Assembly: GCA_000432855.1 (NCBI GenBank)
Contig: HF990830.1
Location: forward strand, 1-38,530
Reading direction: 5' to 3'
Length of the DNA stretch: 38,530 nucleotides
Source: Firmicutes bacterium CAG:822
GTDB lineage: Bacteria; Bacillota_I; Bacilli_A; RF39; UBA660
In this document: positions 1 through 8,501 of the stretch, in pieces
Layout of the letters: each line of letters starts with the position of its first letter
How positions within the stretch are numbered: the first letter of the stretch is position 1
Made by a program: the position numbers and the translations under genes
The notes under the pieces: generated by a model
What the model was told of the DNA's origin: nothing
Seen by the model: the letters and a program-made list of their open reading frames with translations, nothing else
Database searches by the model: none

Positions 1-14
1 ACTTTTACCTTTTA

Positions 15-34
15 CAAAGCAAATTCCTAGTATA
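15..34. repeat. 20-bp dispersed repeat, copy 1
   Basis: This 20-bp stretch (CAAAGCAAATTCCTAGTATA) is identical to positions 15376-15395. Both copies lie downstream of a minus-strand gene. Read on minus, each copy runs into a small hairpin of TTTGC, TTT, then GYAAA; the stem is kept by a G-U pair in this copy. It may be a remnant of an intergenic repeat family. Two copies are too few to define its ends. Confidence 0.6.
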
Positions 35-107
35 TAAAAAATATTATAGTAAAAAAAATAAATGAAACTTTAAAATAAAGTTTGAAATAATTCTCGGTTG
101 TATTATA

Positions 108-150
108 AATAGTGTTGATGCGTAAAAAACACCAACACTATTCTTTTTTT
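108..150 (+). terminator. Rho-independent terminator for a plus-strand gene left of the window
   Basis: A 10-bp stem (108-117 with 133-142) is followed on the plus strand by C then seven T. The T-run orientation points to a plus-strand transcript entering from the left. The stem overlaps the stop of the minus-strand oxidoreductase and could also help end that transcript, though no T-run is present on minus. Confidence 0.7.
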
Positions 151-1526
151 AATATATTATCTAAATTTCCCTTATATTTAATATCAAAATTACTTGGTCC
201 TTCTATACACTTCCCATCAATATCAAATTTTGAGCCATGACAAGGACATTCCCAAATTTTCTCTGTTTTATTAAAAACTACTCCACACTTTAAATGTGGA
301 CATCTATTATAAACGGCATGAACACTATTACCATCATTATAAATAGCAACACTATTACCATCAATCACTTTGTAAAAAACATCTTTTTCTTTAGGCTTAA
401 TTAACTTAGTCTTAAAAAAAGAAGCTAAAGTATTATTTATAACCATTGGAAATTTAATATAATTTTTAATATTAATTATCCTATTAAAGTTTAAAAATTC
501 ATATTCATTGTTATTATTTAAAATCAAATCACTTATAATTTTACCAGCTAAAGTACCATTAGTCATACCCCAAGTATTATAACCAGTACCACCAAAAATA
601 TGAGGAACAATTTCACCTATATAAGGCATACTATCAACTGTCATAATATCCTTATTAGACCAAACATAACTAACATCATCAAAATTTTTAATTATTTTTT
701 TAAAAGACTTATCTGAATTTAAATCACTAGTACTCTTGCACTCTGATAAATAAATATAATAATCTTTATAATACCTATATGAAATAACATTATTATCTAT
801 GAATATTCCACTAATATCATCTATTTGATCAGTTTTAACTGCACACAAACAAGATTTTTCTAAATAAGACCTCATTGGTAAAAAGAAAGGTTTAAAAAAA
901 GAAATATAATGTGTCGCCAGCACAATATCTTTACACCTAATATCACCACCGCTTGTTTTAACTATAAATGCCTCACCATCTTTTAATATTTCATAAGCTC
1001 TAGTATTTTCATAAATACTAACACCTTTACAGCATTTCTTTAACCCATACAAATACTTACCGGGATTAAACACCGCACTTTCAGCCTCTATATAATTGTC
1101 CTCAAATACCACTCCATATTTTTTTATCTTATTATATAAATTTTCTAATTTATAAATTTTTTCATTAGAAAACAAACGATGTTTAACTTTCATATAATCG
1201 CACTCAATATTATTTATATTAATAATATCTTCCAATAAATTACAAGCTAAAATCTGACTTTGAACATATTTATCTAAATAATCATCATCAATATTTATTA
1301 AAACATCCTGTAAAAAAGTAATCTTTCCTGTCGACTTTGTCGTTACTGACTCTAAAATAGAATTACTGTCAACTAAAGCTACTTTTAAATTAGAATCATT
1401 TAAATGATAAGCCGTACTAAGTCCAGTCATTCCTCCACCAATAATTAATACATCCACATCAATGTTTTTATCAAGTTTAATTCCATCAAAATTCAATTTA
1501 TCTTGCCAAATTGATTTTGCTTTCAT
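138..1526 (-). CDS. FAD-dependent oxidoreductase with C-terminal Rieske domain (YhfW-like)
   Basis: A 462-aa cytoplasmic flavoprotein joining a DAO-type FAD domain to a Rieske [2Fe-2S] domain. Residues 26-35 form the dinucleotide-binding turn (G30-x-G32-xx-G35). The C-terminus carries both Rieske ligand pairs, C409-x-H411 and C427-xx-H430, the second inside CPCHG. This order matches B. subtilis YhfW and its relatives, whose substrate is unknown; an electron path from flavin to Rieske cluster is expected. I chose the ATG at 1526, seven codons inside the longest reading frame, because GGTGAT lies four bases upstream. No signal peptide. It is the last minus-strand gene before the left edge. Family assignment is secure, the reaction is not. 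Confidence 0.88.
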   Translation of the reverse strand: MKAKSIWQDKLNFDGIKLDKNIDVDVLIIGGGMTGLSTAYHLNDSNLKVALVDSNSILESVTTKSTGKITFLQDVLINIDDDYLDKYVQSQILACNLLEDIININNIECDYMKVKHRLFSNEKIYKLENLYNKIKKYGVVFEDNYIEAESAVFNPGKYLYGLKKCCKGVSIYENTRAYEILKDGEAFIVKTSGGDIRCKDIVLATHYISFFKPFFLPMRSYLEKSCLCAVKTDQIDDISGIFIDNNVISYRYYKDYYIYLSECKSTSDLNSDKSFKKIIKNFDDVSYVWSNKDIMTVDSMPYIGEIVPHIFGGTGYNTWGMTNGTLAGKIISDLILNNNNEYEFLNFNRIINIKNYIKFPMVINNTLASFFKTKLIKPKEKDVFYKVIDGNSVAIYNDGNSVHAVYNRCPHLKCGVVFNKTEKIWECPCHGSKFDIDGKCIEGPSNFDIKYKGNLDNILKKE

Positions 1527-1571
1527 TTTTATCACCAATATTATCATGAATCATTTTCAAAATTTTATAAG

Positions 1572-1594
1572 AAAAAAACTGATATAAAATCAGT
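1572..1594 (-). terminator. Terminator of tRNA-Arg
   Basis: A 6-bp stem (1578-1583 with 1589-1594) and 5-nt loop are followed on minus by a run of T (1572-1578), just downstream of the tRNA 3' end. Confidence 0.75.
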
Positions 1595-1607
1595 CTAATA
1601 CATAAAA

Positions 1608-1684
1608 TGGCGTCCCTGGGCAGATTCGAACTGCCGACCTACCGCTTAGGAGGCGGTTGCTCTATCCTGCTGAGCTACAGGGAC
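1608..1684 (-). tRNA. tRNA-Arg (anticodon CCT)
   Basis: A full cloverleaf: acceptor stem GTCCCTG/CAGGGAC, D-arm GCTC/GAGC, anticodon loop CTCCTAA giving CCT (reads AGG), T-loop TTCGAAT, discriminator G and an encoded CCA (1608-1610). Confidence 0.97.
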
Positions 1685-1693
1685 ATCAAATTA

Positions 1694-1722
1694 ATTATAA
1701 CAAAAAAAGAGTCATATATAAA
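1694..1722 (-). promoter_or_regulatory. Promoter of tRNA-Arg
   Basis: On minus, TATAAT (1694-1699) is preceded after 17 bp by a weak -35, TTTATA (1717-1722). The terminator of the HD gene is nested in the spacer, so the end of one transcript and the start of the next share the same bases. Confidence 0.5.
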
Positions 1723-1733
1723 GGCTCTTTTAA
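1702..1733 (-). terminator. Terminator of the HD-domain gene
   Basis: On minus, AAAAGAG pairs with CTCTTTT and is followed by seven T. The stem overlaps the stop codon at 1730-1732. Confidence 0.75.
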
Positions 1734-2236
1734 AATTTAATAAAACTAATTGCAAATAATAAGAATAAATTATAAGCGTATTTAAGTCTAAATCTAAACT
1801 TGATGGCAAACTCATTAGTAGCCACACATTTATCTACCATACTGACAATCCAACTTTCCGCATACTTAGGAACAGATAAATTAATTGGAAACATATGTGA
1901 CCTAATCATATCTATTTCCTTAGTTGTCAAATCAAAATGTGATTTAGCCATATCTACAGCCTGTTTTGGATGAGTAAATACTGAAACTAGACGATCTTTT
2001 TGTGTTCTATCTTCTGGACTCAAAAAGAAATCATGAAGCAAACCACCAACTGCTGTTTGCTCATAATCTAAATGCAAAGCTTTTGCTATTCTATAAGAAT
2101 AATAAGATACTTTTAAAGAATGATCATATCTACTTATTCCATGATGTTCTATTTGTCTAATTTTTAAAAACTCATCGTTATCTAAAATATTATTAACTAT
2201 ACTCATATATTGTAAGTCTTTTTTATGACTACTCAT
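1730..2236 (-). CDS. HD-domain hydrolase
   Basis: A 168-aa protein with the metal-binding HD-domain pattern: H39, then H68-D69 in LLHDFF, and a late Asp in VDKCVA near residue 135. HD proteins hydrolyse phosphate esters such as nucleotides or second messengers; nothing here fixes the substrate. The last 17 residues are strongly hydrophobic (YNLFLLFAISFIKF), which could be a C-terminal membrane tail or a buried helix. The start has GAGGTG eight bases upstream. It is followed by its own terminator and tRNA-Arg, so it looks monocistronic or last in a transcript. Confidence 0.8.
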   Translation of the reverse strand: MSSHKKDLQYMSIVNNILDNDEFLKIRQIEHHGISRYDHSLKVSYYSYRIAKALHLDYEQTAVGGLLHDFFLSPEDRTQKDRLVSVFTHPKQAVDMAKSHFDLTTKEIDMIRSHMFPINLSVPKYAESWIVSMVDKCVATNEFAIKFRFRLKYAYNLFLLFAISFIKF

Positions 2237-2300
2237 TGTAATTCACCTCAAAGTTACTTAAACAGTATACCATATTTATAAATAAATTACAAATTGGCAC

Positions 2301-3356
2301 CTATTCCTCGTTTTCCGTTGTATTTCCTTCTATTTTAACCTCTTCAGATGGTGGAGTGATTTGAATAAATGTATTTCCATCGTTAACTTTTATCTCGTCA
2401 CCATCCATATTTTTGTAAACTGTTTGACTACTTCTACTATCTTTTGACCAAGTTATCGGAATTGCATAGCCATCAGTTATAAAATATCCTTCACCTGAGC
2501 CAATATCATCTAACTCTAATCTACCATATGAATCATAAGTATGTGTCGCAATTGATGTAATAATAATGTTTTTAGCTGTATATTGCTCACCAGTTACCGC
2601 ATCAACATGAGCTGTATCTGACATAAATCTTTTATAAACCTTATTCGCACTATCATATTCATAGCTTGTATCAGTATAATATGAATATTTCATGAAAACC
2701 GTATCGGCTTTTACCGCATCTTCTCTTTTACTTAAATCAATTTCATCGACACTATAGTTCAAAAGTAAATCTTTATTAGTATCACGGTCATAACCTTTTT
2801 CTTTCGCATACTCATTTATTTTTTCCATACTCGTAAATACTGTATGCTCAGTTGCTTTATTAAGTGATTTATCGCGCCAAAAGACACTAGACACTGTAAG
2901 ACCATTAATATTATCAACACCAAGTGAACTAATATCAGATTTCGCCTTCTCACTCCAGCCATAATGTACATAAATCGCATCATTCTCTAAAGCATAATCC
3001 AAATAATATGGTCTAGCACTTCTAACCGAACCGATCTTTTCCGTATTTTTATCTTTAAATAAAGCCATCATACGGGTAATTCCACCTTCAGCTAAAATCT
3101 CATAAGTTAAATAAGCGTCTTGCAAACCCGCATGTGGCCAAGCTTCATGATTATTATTAATCATAACTGCAATTGGCCTTGTTTTCGAATCTTCATCAAC
3201 AATTTGTAATTTTTTTTCTGGCTCAACTTTTTTCGCATACTTTTGAGCCTCTTCAGGATGTGTCCAAATATAATAAGCTCCAAAGCCAACTAAAATCAAA
3301 ATTATAAATATAATCACGCCAACTTTTTTCTTATTTTTTTTGCGTCTCTTTGCCAT
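2301..3356 (-). CDS. DUF3048 (YerB-like) envelope protein
   Basis: A 351-aa protein with a basic start, one membrane helix at about residues 12-31 (VGVIIFIILILVGFGAYYIW) and a large outside domain. The motifs RPIAVMINN, ILAEGGITRMMALF and GSVRSARPYYLDYA are typical of DUF3048 proteins such as B. subtilis YerB, whose function is unknown. It has a signal-anchor in place of the lipobox common in this family. It lies 103 bp downstream of another membrane-anchored protein (3460-4785) in the same direction. Start supported by a GGGGA site. Confidence 0.85.
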   Translation of the reverse strand: MAKRRKKNKKKVGVIIFIILILVGFGAYYIWTHPEEAQKYAKKVEPEKKLQIVDEDSKTRPIAVMINNNHEAWPHAGLQDAYLTYEILAEGGITRMMALFKDKNTEKIGSVRSARPYYLDYALENDAIYVHYGWSEKAKSDISSLGVDNINGLTVSSVFWRDKSLNKATEHTVFTSMEKINEYAKEKGYDRDTNKDLLLNYSVDEIDLSKREDAVKADTVFMKYSYYTDTSYEYDSANKVYKRFMSDTAHVDAVTGEQYTAKNIIITSIATHTYDSYGRLELDDIGSGEGYFITDGYAIPITWSKDSRSSQTVYKNMDGDEIKVNDGNTFIQITPPSEEVKIEGNTTENEE

Positions 3357-3459
3357 AAAGCATCCCCTACCTTATATTATCATTATATCAAATAGCCGAA
3401 ATAACCGTTATAGAAATTATTTCTCCTAATGTAAATATATGTCTATTAAAAGAAAATAA

Positions 3460-4785
3460 TTATTCCGTTACAATCCAAGCATTAGGAATTGCCCTAGTTG
3501 TCTTTTTACCACTACCATTAACCGGTTGATTAGTAAGTTCTCCATTAATAACCAAACCGCATGAAGTTCCACCATCTAAATTTGCGGCATTATAAGCCCC
3601 ATAACGCACCATAATTTCTGTAAGTTCAACCATACCTACACCATCAATACCATGAGCATAATCACGGCCATCCATTACTAAGAATAAAACAATACCATCT
3701 TGTCTTTGACCAATCGCACTTCGAGGAGCTGTTCCCCATCCGCCATTACCTTTAATGAATGATGGCTCACCATTAACAACTAAAAATGGCCCAAATTCAA
3801 CAGCATCACGAACACCTTTAGCAAGTGCTTCTTCCGCTGACATCTTACCTAAAATAAGTTTATTGTCATTAGTAAATCCAATAATTCCACCGCCGACATT
3901 AGACCTAGCTAAATTACTAACTAATTTTCCATCTTTTATAACTGCTCCATGTGGTTTTCCACCATTACCGACATATCCAGGATCGAAAAATCCACTAGCA
4001 TTCATTGCCACAACCGCATTATTTTTTTTAGCAATCGTCGTAAGCATCTCACCATTATTATTCATATTACTAGCTGTCGCCACTTTAACCTTAGAAGGAT
4101 CATATACAGCTATTAAATATCCACGCATTCCATCTTCATTAATATTTATTAATTTATAAGTTGCGCCTTCTTCATGCGTTAAAATCTCTTTCTCATATTT
4201 ATTTTTATACATTACTTTAGAATTACTATAATCAACAAAACTAATCGCATCTAAATCAGTTTCCTCATCTGACTCTTTAACATAATTCTCTTGCATAACC
4301 TTATTGATTGTATCATCGTCATAAAACCATGTTGCCAAATATTTATGACTCATCGTTGTCATTGCTGTCGTTATAAGCCAATTTCTAAAATTTGGATAAG
4401 GACCATATAATAAAAACGCAAGTCCTGAACCACAAATTAACCCAAGGCAAATTAAAATAACCACAATTTTTTGCCATAACTTCATCTTTTTATTTTTTTT
4501 CTTTTTTATTGAAACCTTATTATCATCTTTTTCTTCTTTTACTAATATTTCATTTTCACTAGACTTATCATTTGAAGTATCTTCATAATCTTTTGTATCT
4601 TCTTCAAATTTATTAAGTAATCTATCAATGTCCACATCTTTTTTATCAGGAAAAACATCATCCAAAGATGGATCTTTAACAAAATCTTCTTCATTTTGTT
4701 GAACTACTGTTTCGTTTTCAGTCTGTTTACTTAATTCAATATCTTCTTCATCTTCAAACAATACTTCGATATCATCATTCTTCAT
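3460..4785 (-). CDS. Membrane-anchored phosphodiester glycosidase (NAGPA-domain) protein
   Basis: A 441-aa protein in three parts: a very acidic N-terminal 95 residues, a lysine-rich patch plus one membrane helix (about 105-127), and an outside NAGPA/DUF2233-type domain (about 215-441). Family marks include AMNASGFF, HGAVIKDGKLVSN, a repeated GPF/RSAIG section, LFLVMDGR and AANLDGGTSCGL. Related proteins remove GlcNAc in phosphodiester linkage, and bacterial members are tied to exopolysaccharide or wall glycan metabolism. The topology puts a charged tail of about 100 residues inside the cell, unusual for a hydrolase and possibly a partner-binding region. Its start overlaps the upstream gene by 11 bp with AGAGGT before the ATG, so the two are translated together. 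Confidence 0.85.
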   Translation of the reverse strand: MKNDDIEVLFEDEEDIELSKQTENETVVQQNEEDFVKDPSLDDVFPDKKDVDIDRLLNKFEEDTKDYEDTSNDKSSENEILVKEEKDDNKVSIKKKKNKKMKLWQKIVVILICLGLICGSGLAFLLYGPYPNFRNWLITTAMTTMSHKYLATWFYDDDTINKVMQENYVKESDEETDLDAISFVDYSNSKVMYKNKYEKEILTHEEGATYKLININEDGMRGYLIAVYDPSKVKVATASNMNNNGEMLTTIAKKNNAVVAMNASGFFDPGYVGNGGKPHGAVIKDGKLVSNLARSNVGGGIIGFTNDNKLILGKMSAEEALAKGVRDAVEFGPFLVVNGEPSFIKGNGGWGTAPRSAIGQRQDGIVLFLVMDGRDYAHGIDGVGMVELTEIMVRYGAYNAANLDGGTSCGLVINGELTNQPVNGSGKKTTRAIPNAWIVTE

Positions 4786-5359
4786 TTGTAGTTACCTCTT
4801 CTTTCCCAAAATATTCACCATCTTCATCGTAATCTATATAATCTTTATAAATTACATGTTCTGCCTTGTTCACATTAGGATATTGCCCCCCATTTTCAGT
4901 ATTGTATTTTTCATATTCACTTACCATTTGATTATACAAATTAACATCACTTATATAATAATTCATAGCCGCTTCATAATTTACTTTAAAATTTGTACAT
5001 TTAGTACTTACTTTTACATCTCCATATTCTATATTACAGTTTTCCTTTAAATCCTTTGCATTTTCTTCAACCTTTTGAATGCCTGCCGCATAATTACTCA
5101 TAAAAGTATTCCAAACCTCCGCATTATCCCTTAAGGTTTCAAAATATAAATCTTCTTTATAAGTATAAAATTGATTTCGCAAATGTGAAAAATCATTAAC
5201 TGCTTGATTAAAATTAGGATAAGCTTCTAAAATTTTATTCATTTTTTCTTGTGTTGCTGCCCTATCCTCTTTTAAACCAGAAAACCATATCCAAGCACCT
5301 ATAAATATAATAGCAATAATCACTATAACAATCCCAATTATTGTTAAAGACTTCTTCAT
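4775..5359 (-). CDS. Membrane-anchored protein of unknown function
   Basis: I do not recognise this 194-aa protein. It has one N-terminal membrane helix (about 6-29) followed by a helical, charged outside domain. That domain has two Cys (in ENCNIEY and STKCTN) and a Tyr-rich, acidic tail. Spacing of hydrophobic residues suggests coiled or bundled helices, as in LemA-like proteins, but I see no diagnostic motif. It is the first gene of a two-gene unit with the NAGPA glycosidase, overlapping it by 11 bp, which suggests a shared envelope job. Confidence 0.7.
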   Translation of the reverse strand: MKKSLTIIGIVIVIIAIIFIGAWIWFSGLKEDRAATQEKMNKILEAYPNFNQAVNDFSHLRNQFYTYKEDLYFETLRDNAEVWNTFMSNYAAGIQKVEENAKDLKENCNIEYGDVKVSTKCTNFKVNYEAAMNYYISDVNLYNQMVSEYEKYNTENGGQYPNVNKAEHVIYKDYIDYDEDGEYFGKEEVTTNEE

Positions 5360-5386
5360 ACTAAGCGCACCCTCTTATCTTATACA

Positions 5387-5415
5387 ACTATATCAAAATA
5401 TAAAAAAAATGTAAA
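5387..5415 (-). promoter_or_regulatory. Promoter of the 4775-5359 / 3460-4785 unit
   Basis: On minus: TTTACA (5410-5415), 17-bp spacer, TATAGT (5387-5392), about 30 bp before the start codon. Confidence 0.65.
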
Positions 5416-5530
5416 GTTTTGTCGAGTAAATTTTCACCTTGCATTTTATCTTTTTATAAATATTACCTTATATTACAAAGCTTAATAAACAATAACAAAA
5501 TAATTAAAATTTTTATAATTATTTTTGTTT

Positions 5531-5567
5531 ACAAAAAACAAGCAACTATTTTATAAACTGCTTGTTT
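5531..5567 (-). terminator. Terminator of uvrC
   Basis: A perfect 9-bp stem (5536-5544 with 5559-5567) is followed on minus by a run of T, 17 bp after the uvrC stop. Confidence 0.85.
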
Positions 5568-5583
5568 CAACCTTTCACAAAAA

Positions 5584-7356
5584 TTATTTATTCTCTTTTT
5601 CTTCCTTCATATTTTCTAAAATATCTTTAAGTTCACGTGCTACTTTACTTGGTAAAACACTTTCTAATTCTTCTACACTTTGTTTTCTCATATTCTCAAC
5701 CGTTTTATATTTCTTAAGTAACTCTTTTTTACGCTCCTTACCAATGCCTGGAATATCATCGAGTATTGAAGCATATAAGCCCTTACTTCTAATTTGTTTA
5801 TGATAATTAATAGTAAAGTTATGTACCTCATCCTGCATTCTTTCCAAATAATGAAACAAATTACTACGTTTTTCAACTGGTATCTCACCATCAAATGTCA
5901 CTAATGCATTAGTAGAGTGTTTATCATCTTTCTTTAATCCAACTAAATTAATATTCATACCTAAACTATCTAATACCTCTTTAGCCACATTCATCTGACC
6001 AATTCCACCATCGACAATAATTAAATCAGGTCTAACTAAATTATCTTTTAGTACTCTAAAATATCGTCTATAAATAACTTCTCTCATAGTACCATAATCA
6101 TCATTCTTATCGACTGATATTTTAAACTTACGATATTCATTTTTAGCTGGAGAACCATCGATGAATACAACCATACCAGATACATTATATGTTCCAAACA
6201 AATGAGCATTATCAAATAACTCAATCCTATCTAATTTATCTAGTCCAAGCACTTCTTTTAATTCCTCGTTCGCTTTAACAGTTTTCTCTTCATTTTTAAT
6301 AACAAGCTCATATTCATCTTCCAATTGTTTTTTCGCATTATCCGATGCCATATTGACAAGTTTTTTCTTAACCCCTTTTTCTGGTATTTTAACTTTAACT
6401 TTAAAATAATCAGAAAGTAATTCACCATCGGCTATATTAGGTACTAAAATCTCTTTAGGGATTAAAGCTTTATCATAAAATTTAGCTATATAACGTGTTA
6501 GCTCTTCACCTTCGTCATCGATTAACGGAATAATTTGATGATGGTGCCCTGCAATTTTACTACCTCTAACAAAAAACACAAATACACTCAAATAATTACC
6601 ATCGCTATAATAACCAAAAATATCTCTATCGACATTATCGTGAACCTCAATTTTTTGTTTAACTAAAATAACATTAATATCATCGAGTAAATTTTTAAGT
6701 TCTAAAGCTTTCTCAAAATGTAAAGCCTCACTTTCTTTTTTGATTTCCGCTTTTAATTTATCAGTTACAATTTCATTATTACCTTTTAAAAAGCTTACAA
6801 TATCCTTTTCCATCGCTTCTATCTTTTCTTTAGGAACATTATTTGCACAATATCCTAAACACTGACCAATATGAAAATATAAACAAGGCCTCTTTTGATA
6901 TGTTCGGCACTTTCTAAGTGGATATAATCTATTAAGTAAATTAACAACTTTTCTAGCCGCATATACGTTAGGATAAGGTCCAAATAATCTTGTTTTCTTC
7001 TTTTTTCTATGAACATTTCTCACAATCAATAATCTTGGAACCTTTTCTTCAGTAAGTTCAATATAAGGATAACTCTTATCATCTCTAAGTAAAATATTAT
7101 ATTTAGGATCATGCTTTTTAATTAAATTAATTTCTAATATCAAAGACTCTGTCTCTGATGAAACGACAATATAATCAAAATCGGCAATCTCACTAACTAA
7201 CCTAGCAGTTTTACCAGTATGTGAAGAGTGAAAATAAGAATTAAGTCTATTTCTTAAATCTTTAGCTTTACCGACATAAATAATAACGCCATCTTTATTT
7301 TTCATTAAATAGCACCCAGGTTTATGTGGTACTAACTTTAATTTATCTATTACCAT
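5584..7356 (-). CDS. uvrC: Excinuclease ABC subunit C
   Basis: A 590-aa nucleotide-excision-repair endonuclease that, with UvrA and UvrB, cuts on both sides of a DNA lesion. Domains in order: GIY-YIG nuclease (about 12-90, PHKPGCYLM ... IIYVGKAKDLRNRL), UVR helix pair for UvrB contact (about 195-230), RNase H-like C-terminal nuclease (about 370-530, with FDNAHLFGTYNVSGMVVF and LIIVDGGIGQMN), and helix-hairpin-helix motifs (DDIPGIGKERKKELL, near 545-580). Length is normal for the family. The start has AGAGGTGAGGAG just upstream. It stands alone with its own terminator. Confidence 0.97.
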   Translation of the reverse strand: MVIDKLKLVPHKPGCYLMKNKDGVIIYVGKAKDLRNRLNSYFHSSHTGKTARLVSEIADFDYIVVSSETESLILEINLIKKHDPKYNILLRDDKSYPYIELTEEKVPRLLIVRNVHRKKKKTRLFGPYPNVYAARKVVNLLNRLYPLRKCRTYQKRPCLYFHIGQCLGYCANNVPKEKIEAMEKDIVSFLKGNNEIVTDKLKAEIKKESEALHFEKALELKNLLDDINVILVKQKIEVHDNVDRDIFGYYSDGNYLSVFVFFVRGSKIAGHHHQIIPLIDDEGEELTRYIAKFYDKALIPKEILVPNIADGELLSDYFKVKVKIPEKGVKKKLVNMASDNAKKQLEDEYELVIKNEEKTVKANEELKEVLGLDKLDRIELFDNAHLFGTYNVSGMVVFIDGSPAKNEYRKFKISVDKNDDYGTMREVIYRRYFRVLKDNLVRPDLIIVDGGIGQMNVAKEVLDSLGMNINLVGLKKDDKHSTNALVTFDGEIPVEKRSNLFHYLERMQDEVHNFTINYHKQIRSKGLYASILDDIPGIGKERKKELLKKYKTVENMRKQSVEELESVLPSKVARELKDILENMKEEKENK

Positions 7357-7419
7357 AACTCCTCACCTCTCAAATAATTATAATGAAATATCAACATTTA
7401 ATCAAGATTAAGCGTAAAT

Positions 7420-7447
7420 TTGACAAAAATAATAATTATAGTATAAT
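7420..7447 (+). promoter_or_regulatory. Promoter of the small exported-protein gene 7475-7936
   Basis: TTGACA (7420-7425), 16-bp spacer, TATAAT (7442-7447). Both hexamers match consensus exactly. The start codon lies 27 bp further on. Confidence 0.8.
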
Positions 7448-7474
7448 ACACCCCTGTAAAAAGGATAGATTATA

Positions 7475-7936
7475 ATGGTAAACTTAACAAGAAAAGAATT
7501 TTTATTAATGTGTGGAGCCGGTCTTACTGGTGTAATTGGTACAGCACTAATTATAAATCCTAAAACAAATAAAAGAACTGAATATATAACTAATTTACAA
7601 GTTAATCCAAATGAATTTTTATTATTGCAAAATCAAGACAAATTTTATGTTGCTTTAGGTGGCGTAGGTCTACTTCAAGGTGAAGAAGATAAATTTATAG
7701 ACGAATTAATATCTAAGAATATTATTGACTATGATGCTTGTGATATTCATGGCCTACCAAATGCCCAAGAAACTGATACTACTTCATTTAATGATTTAAC
7801 CATAAGTACAGATGACGGTCTAAATTATACATTATCTTCTGAAAATGAAGACTTAATTAAAAGTACAACAAAACATTCATCAGACATATTAGCTCACAAC
7901 TATGAATTATTTGGACAAATAAGTAAAACAAGATAA
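7475..7936 (+). CDS. Small protein with Tat-like signal, unknown function
   Basis: I do not recognise this 153-aa protein. The N-terminus, TRKEFLLMCGAG followed by a hydrophobic stretch to about residue 28, looks like a Tat-type signal with an R-K pair in place of R-R. The mature part is acidic and opens with a short beta-rich section (EFLLLQNQDKFYVALGGVGLL). It starts from a near-consensus promoter with AAAGGAT as binding site and ends in its own terminator. It and the next gene are plus-strand genes amid minus-strand neighbours, which suggests they were inserted or are a private pair. Confidence 0.7.
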   Translation: MVNLTRKEFLLMCGAGLTGVIGTALIINPKTNKRTEYITNLQVNPNEFLLLQNQDKFYVALGGVGLLQGEEDKFIDELISKNIIDYDACDIHGLPNAQETDTTSFNDLTISTDDGLNYTLSSENEDLIKSTTKHSSDILAHNYELFGQISKTR

Positions 7937-7953
7937 CTAAATCTTGTTTTTTT
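7925..7953 (+). terminator. Terminator of 7475-7936
   Basis: A perfect 10-bp stem (7925-7934 with 7941-7950), 6-nt loop and T-run. The stop codon is part of the stem and loop. Confidence 0.85.
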
Positions 7954-7996
7954 AATAAATCCTATATATAATAATATCTAAGAAAAAAGGAACATT

Positions 7997-8458
7997 ATGG
8001 AAAATATTTCTAGAAGACACTGTTTAAAATTAATTGGTTCATTAAGTGGGATTATTTTATTAAATAACCTCACTGGTTGTAAAAAAGAAGAAGATAATAT
8101 TGAAGATACCATAGATTATGACGAAAATGGAATTAAAAACGAATGTTGGGAGGCTACCGGTAATAGCAAACAATTTGACGTTGGTGAACACTTCATATAT
8201 ACAATCATTTCTATCCGTTACAAAAATAATGGACAGATCATTATTCCAGATGGTTATGAATATGTAAGTAGCGAAACTATCACAACCAGAGCAGGATATG
8301 GTTCCGCAACCTATAGCATTAAATATAATTTTATAAACACCGTTCCAGTAACCGCAAAAGAATATGAAAATTCTGAAACTAAAGAAACTGCTTATCCTTA
8401 TTCTGGAACACCAATCACCTTAGAAGAGGAAAATTCAAAGCAAAAAACATTAAGTTAA
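7997..8458 (+). CDS. Putative Tat-exported lipoprotein, unknown function
   Basis: A 153-aa protein with a clear composite signal: the twin-arginine motif SRRHCLK at residues 5-11, a hydrophobic core, and a lipobox LTGC with Cys near residue 28. It is therefore predicted to be exported folded and anchored by lipid outside the cell. The mature part is acidic and shows no motif I recognise. It follows another small gene with a Tat-like start after a terminator of its own, so the pair may share a pathway though not a transcript. Start has AAAAAGGA upstream. Confidence 0.72.
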   Translation: MENISRRHCLKLIGSLSGIILLNNLTGCKKEEDNIEDTIDYDENGIKNECWEATGNSKQFDVGEHFIYTIISIRYKNNGQIIIPDGYEYVSSETITTRAGYGSATYSIKYNFINTVPVTAKEYENSETKETAYPYSGTPITLEEENSKQKTLS

Positions 8459-8460
8459 TT

Positions 8461-8490
8461 AAAAAAGCCAAGCCCAAAAGCTTGGTTTTT
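8461..8490. terminator. Terminator between convergent genes
   Basis: CCAAGC pairs with GCTTGG, flanked by A5 and T5 with one bulged G, so it can work in both directions: for 7997-8458 on plus and 8502-9494 on minus. Confidence 0.7.
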
Positions 8491-8501
8491 AAATCACTAA
8501 T

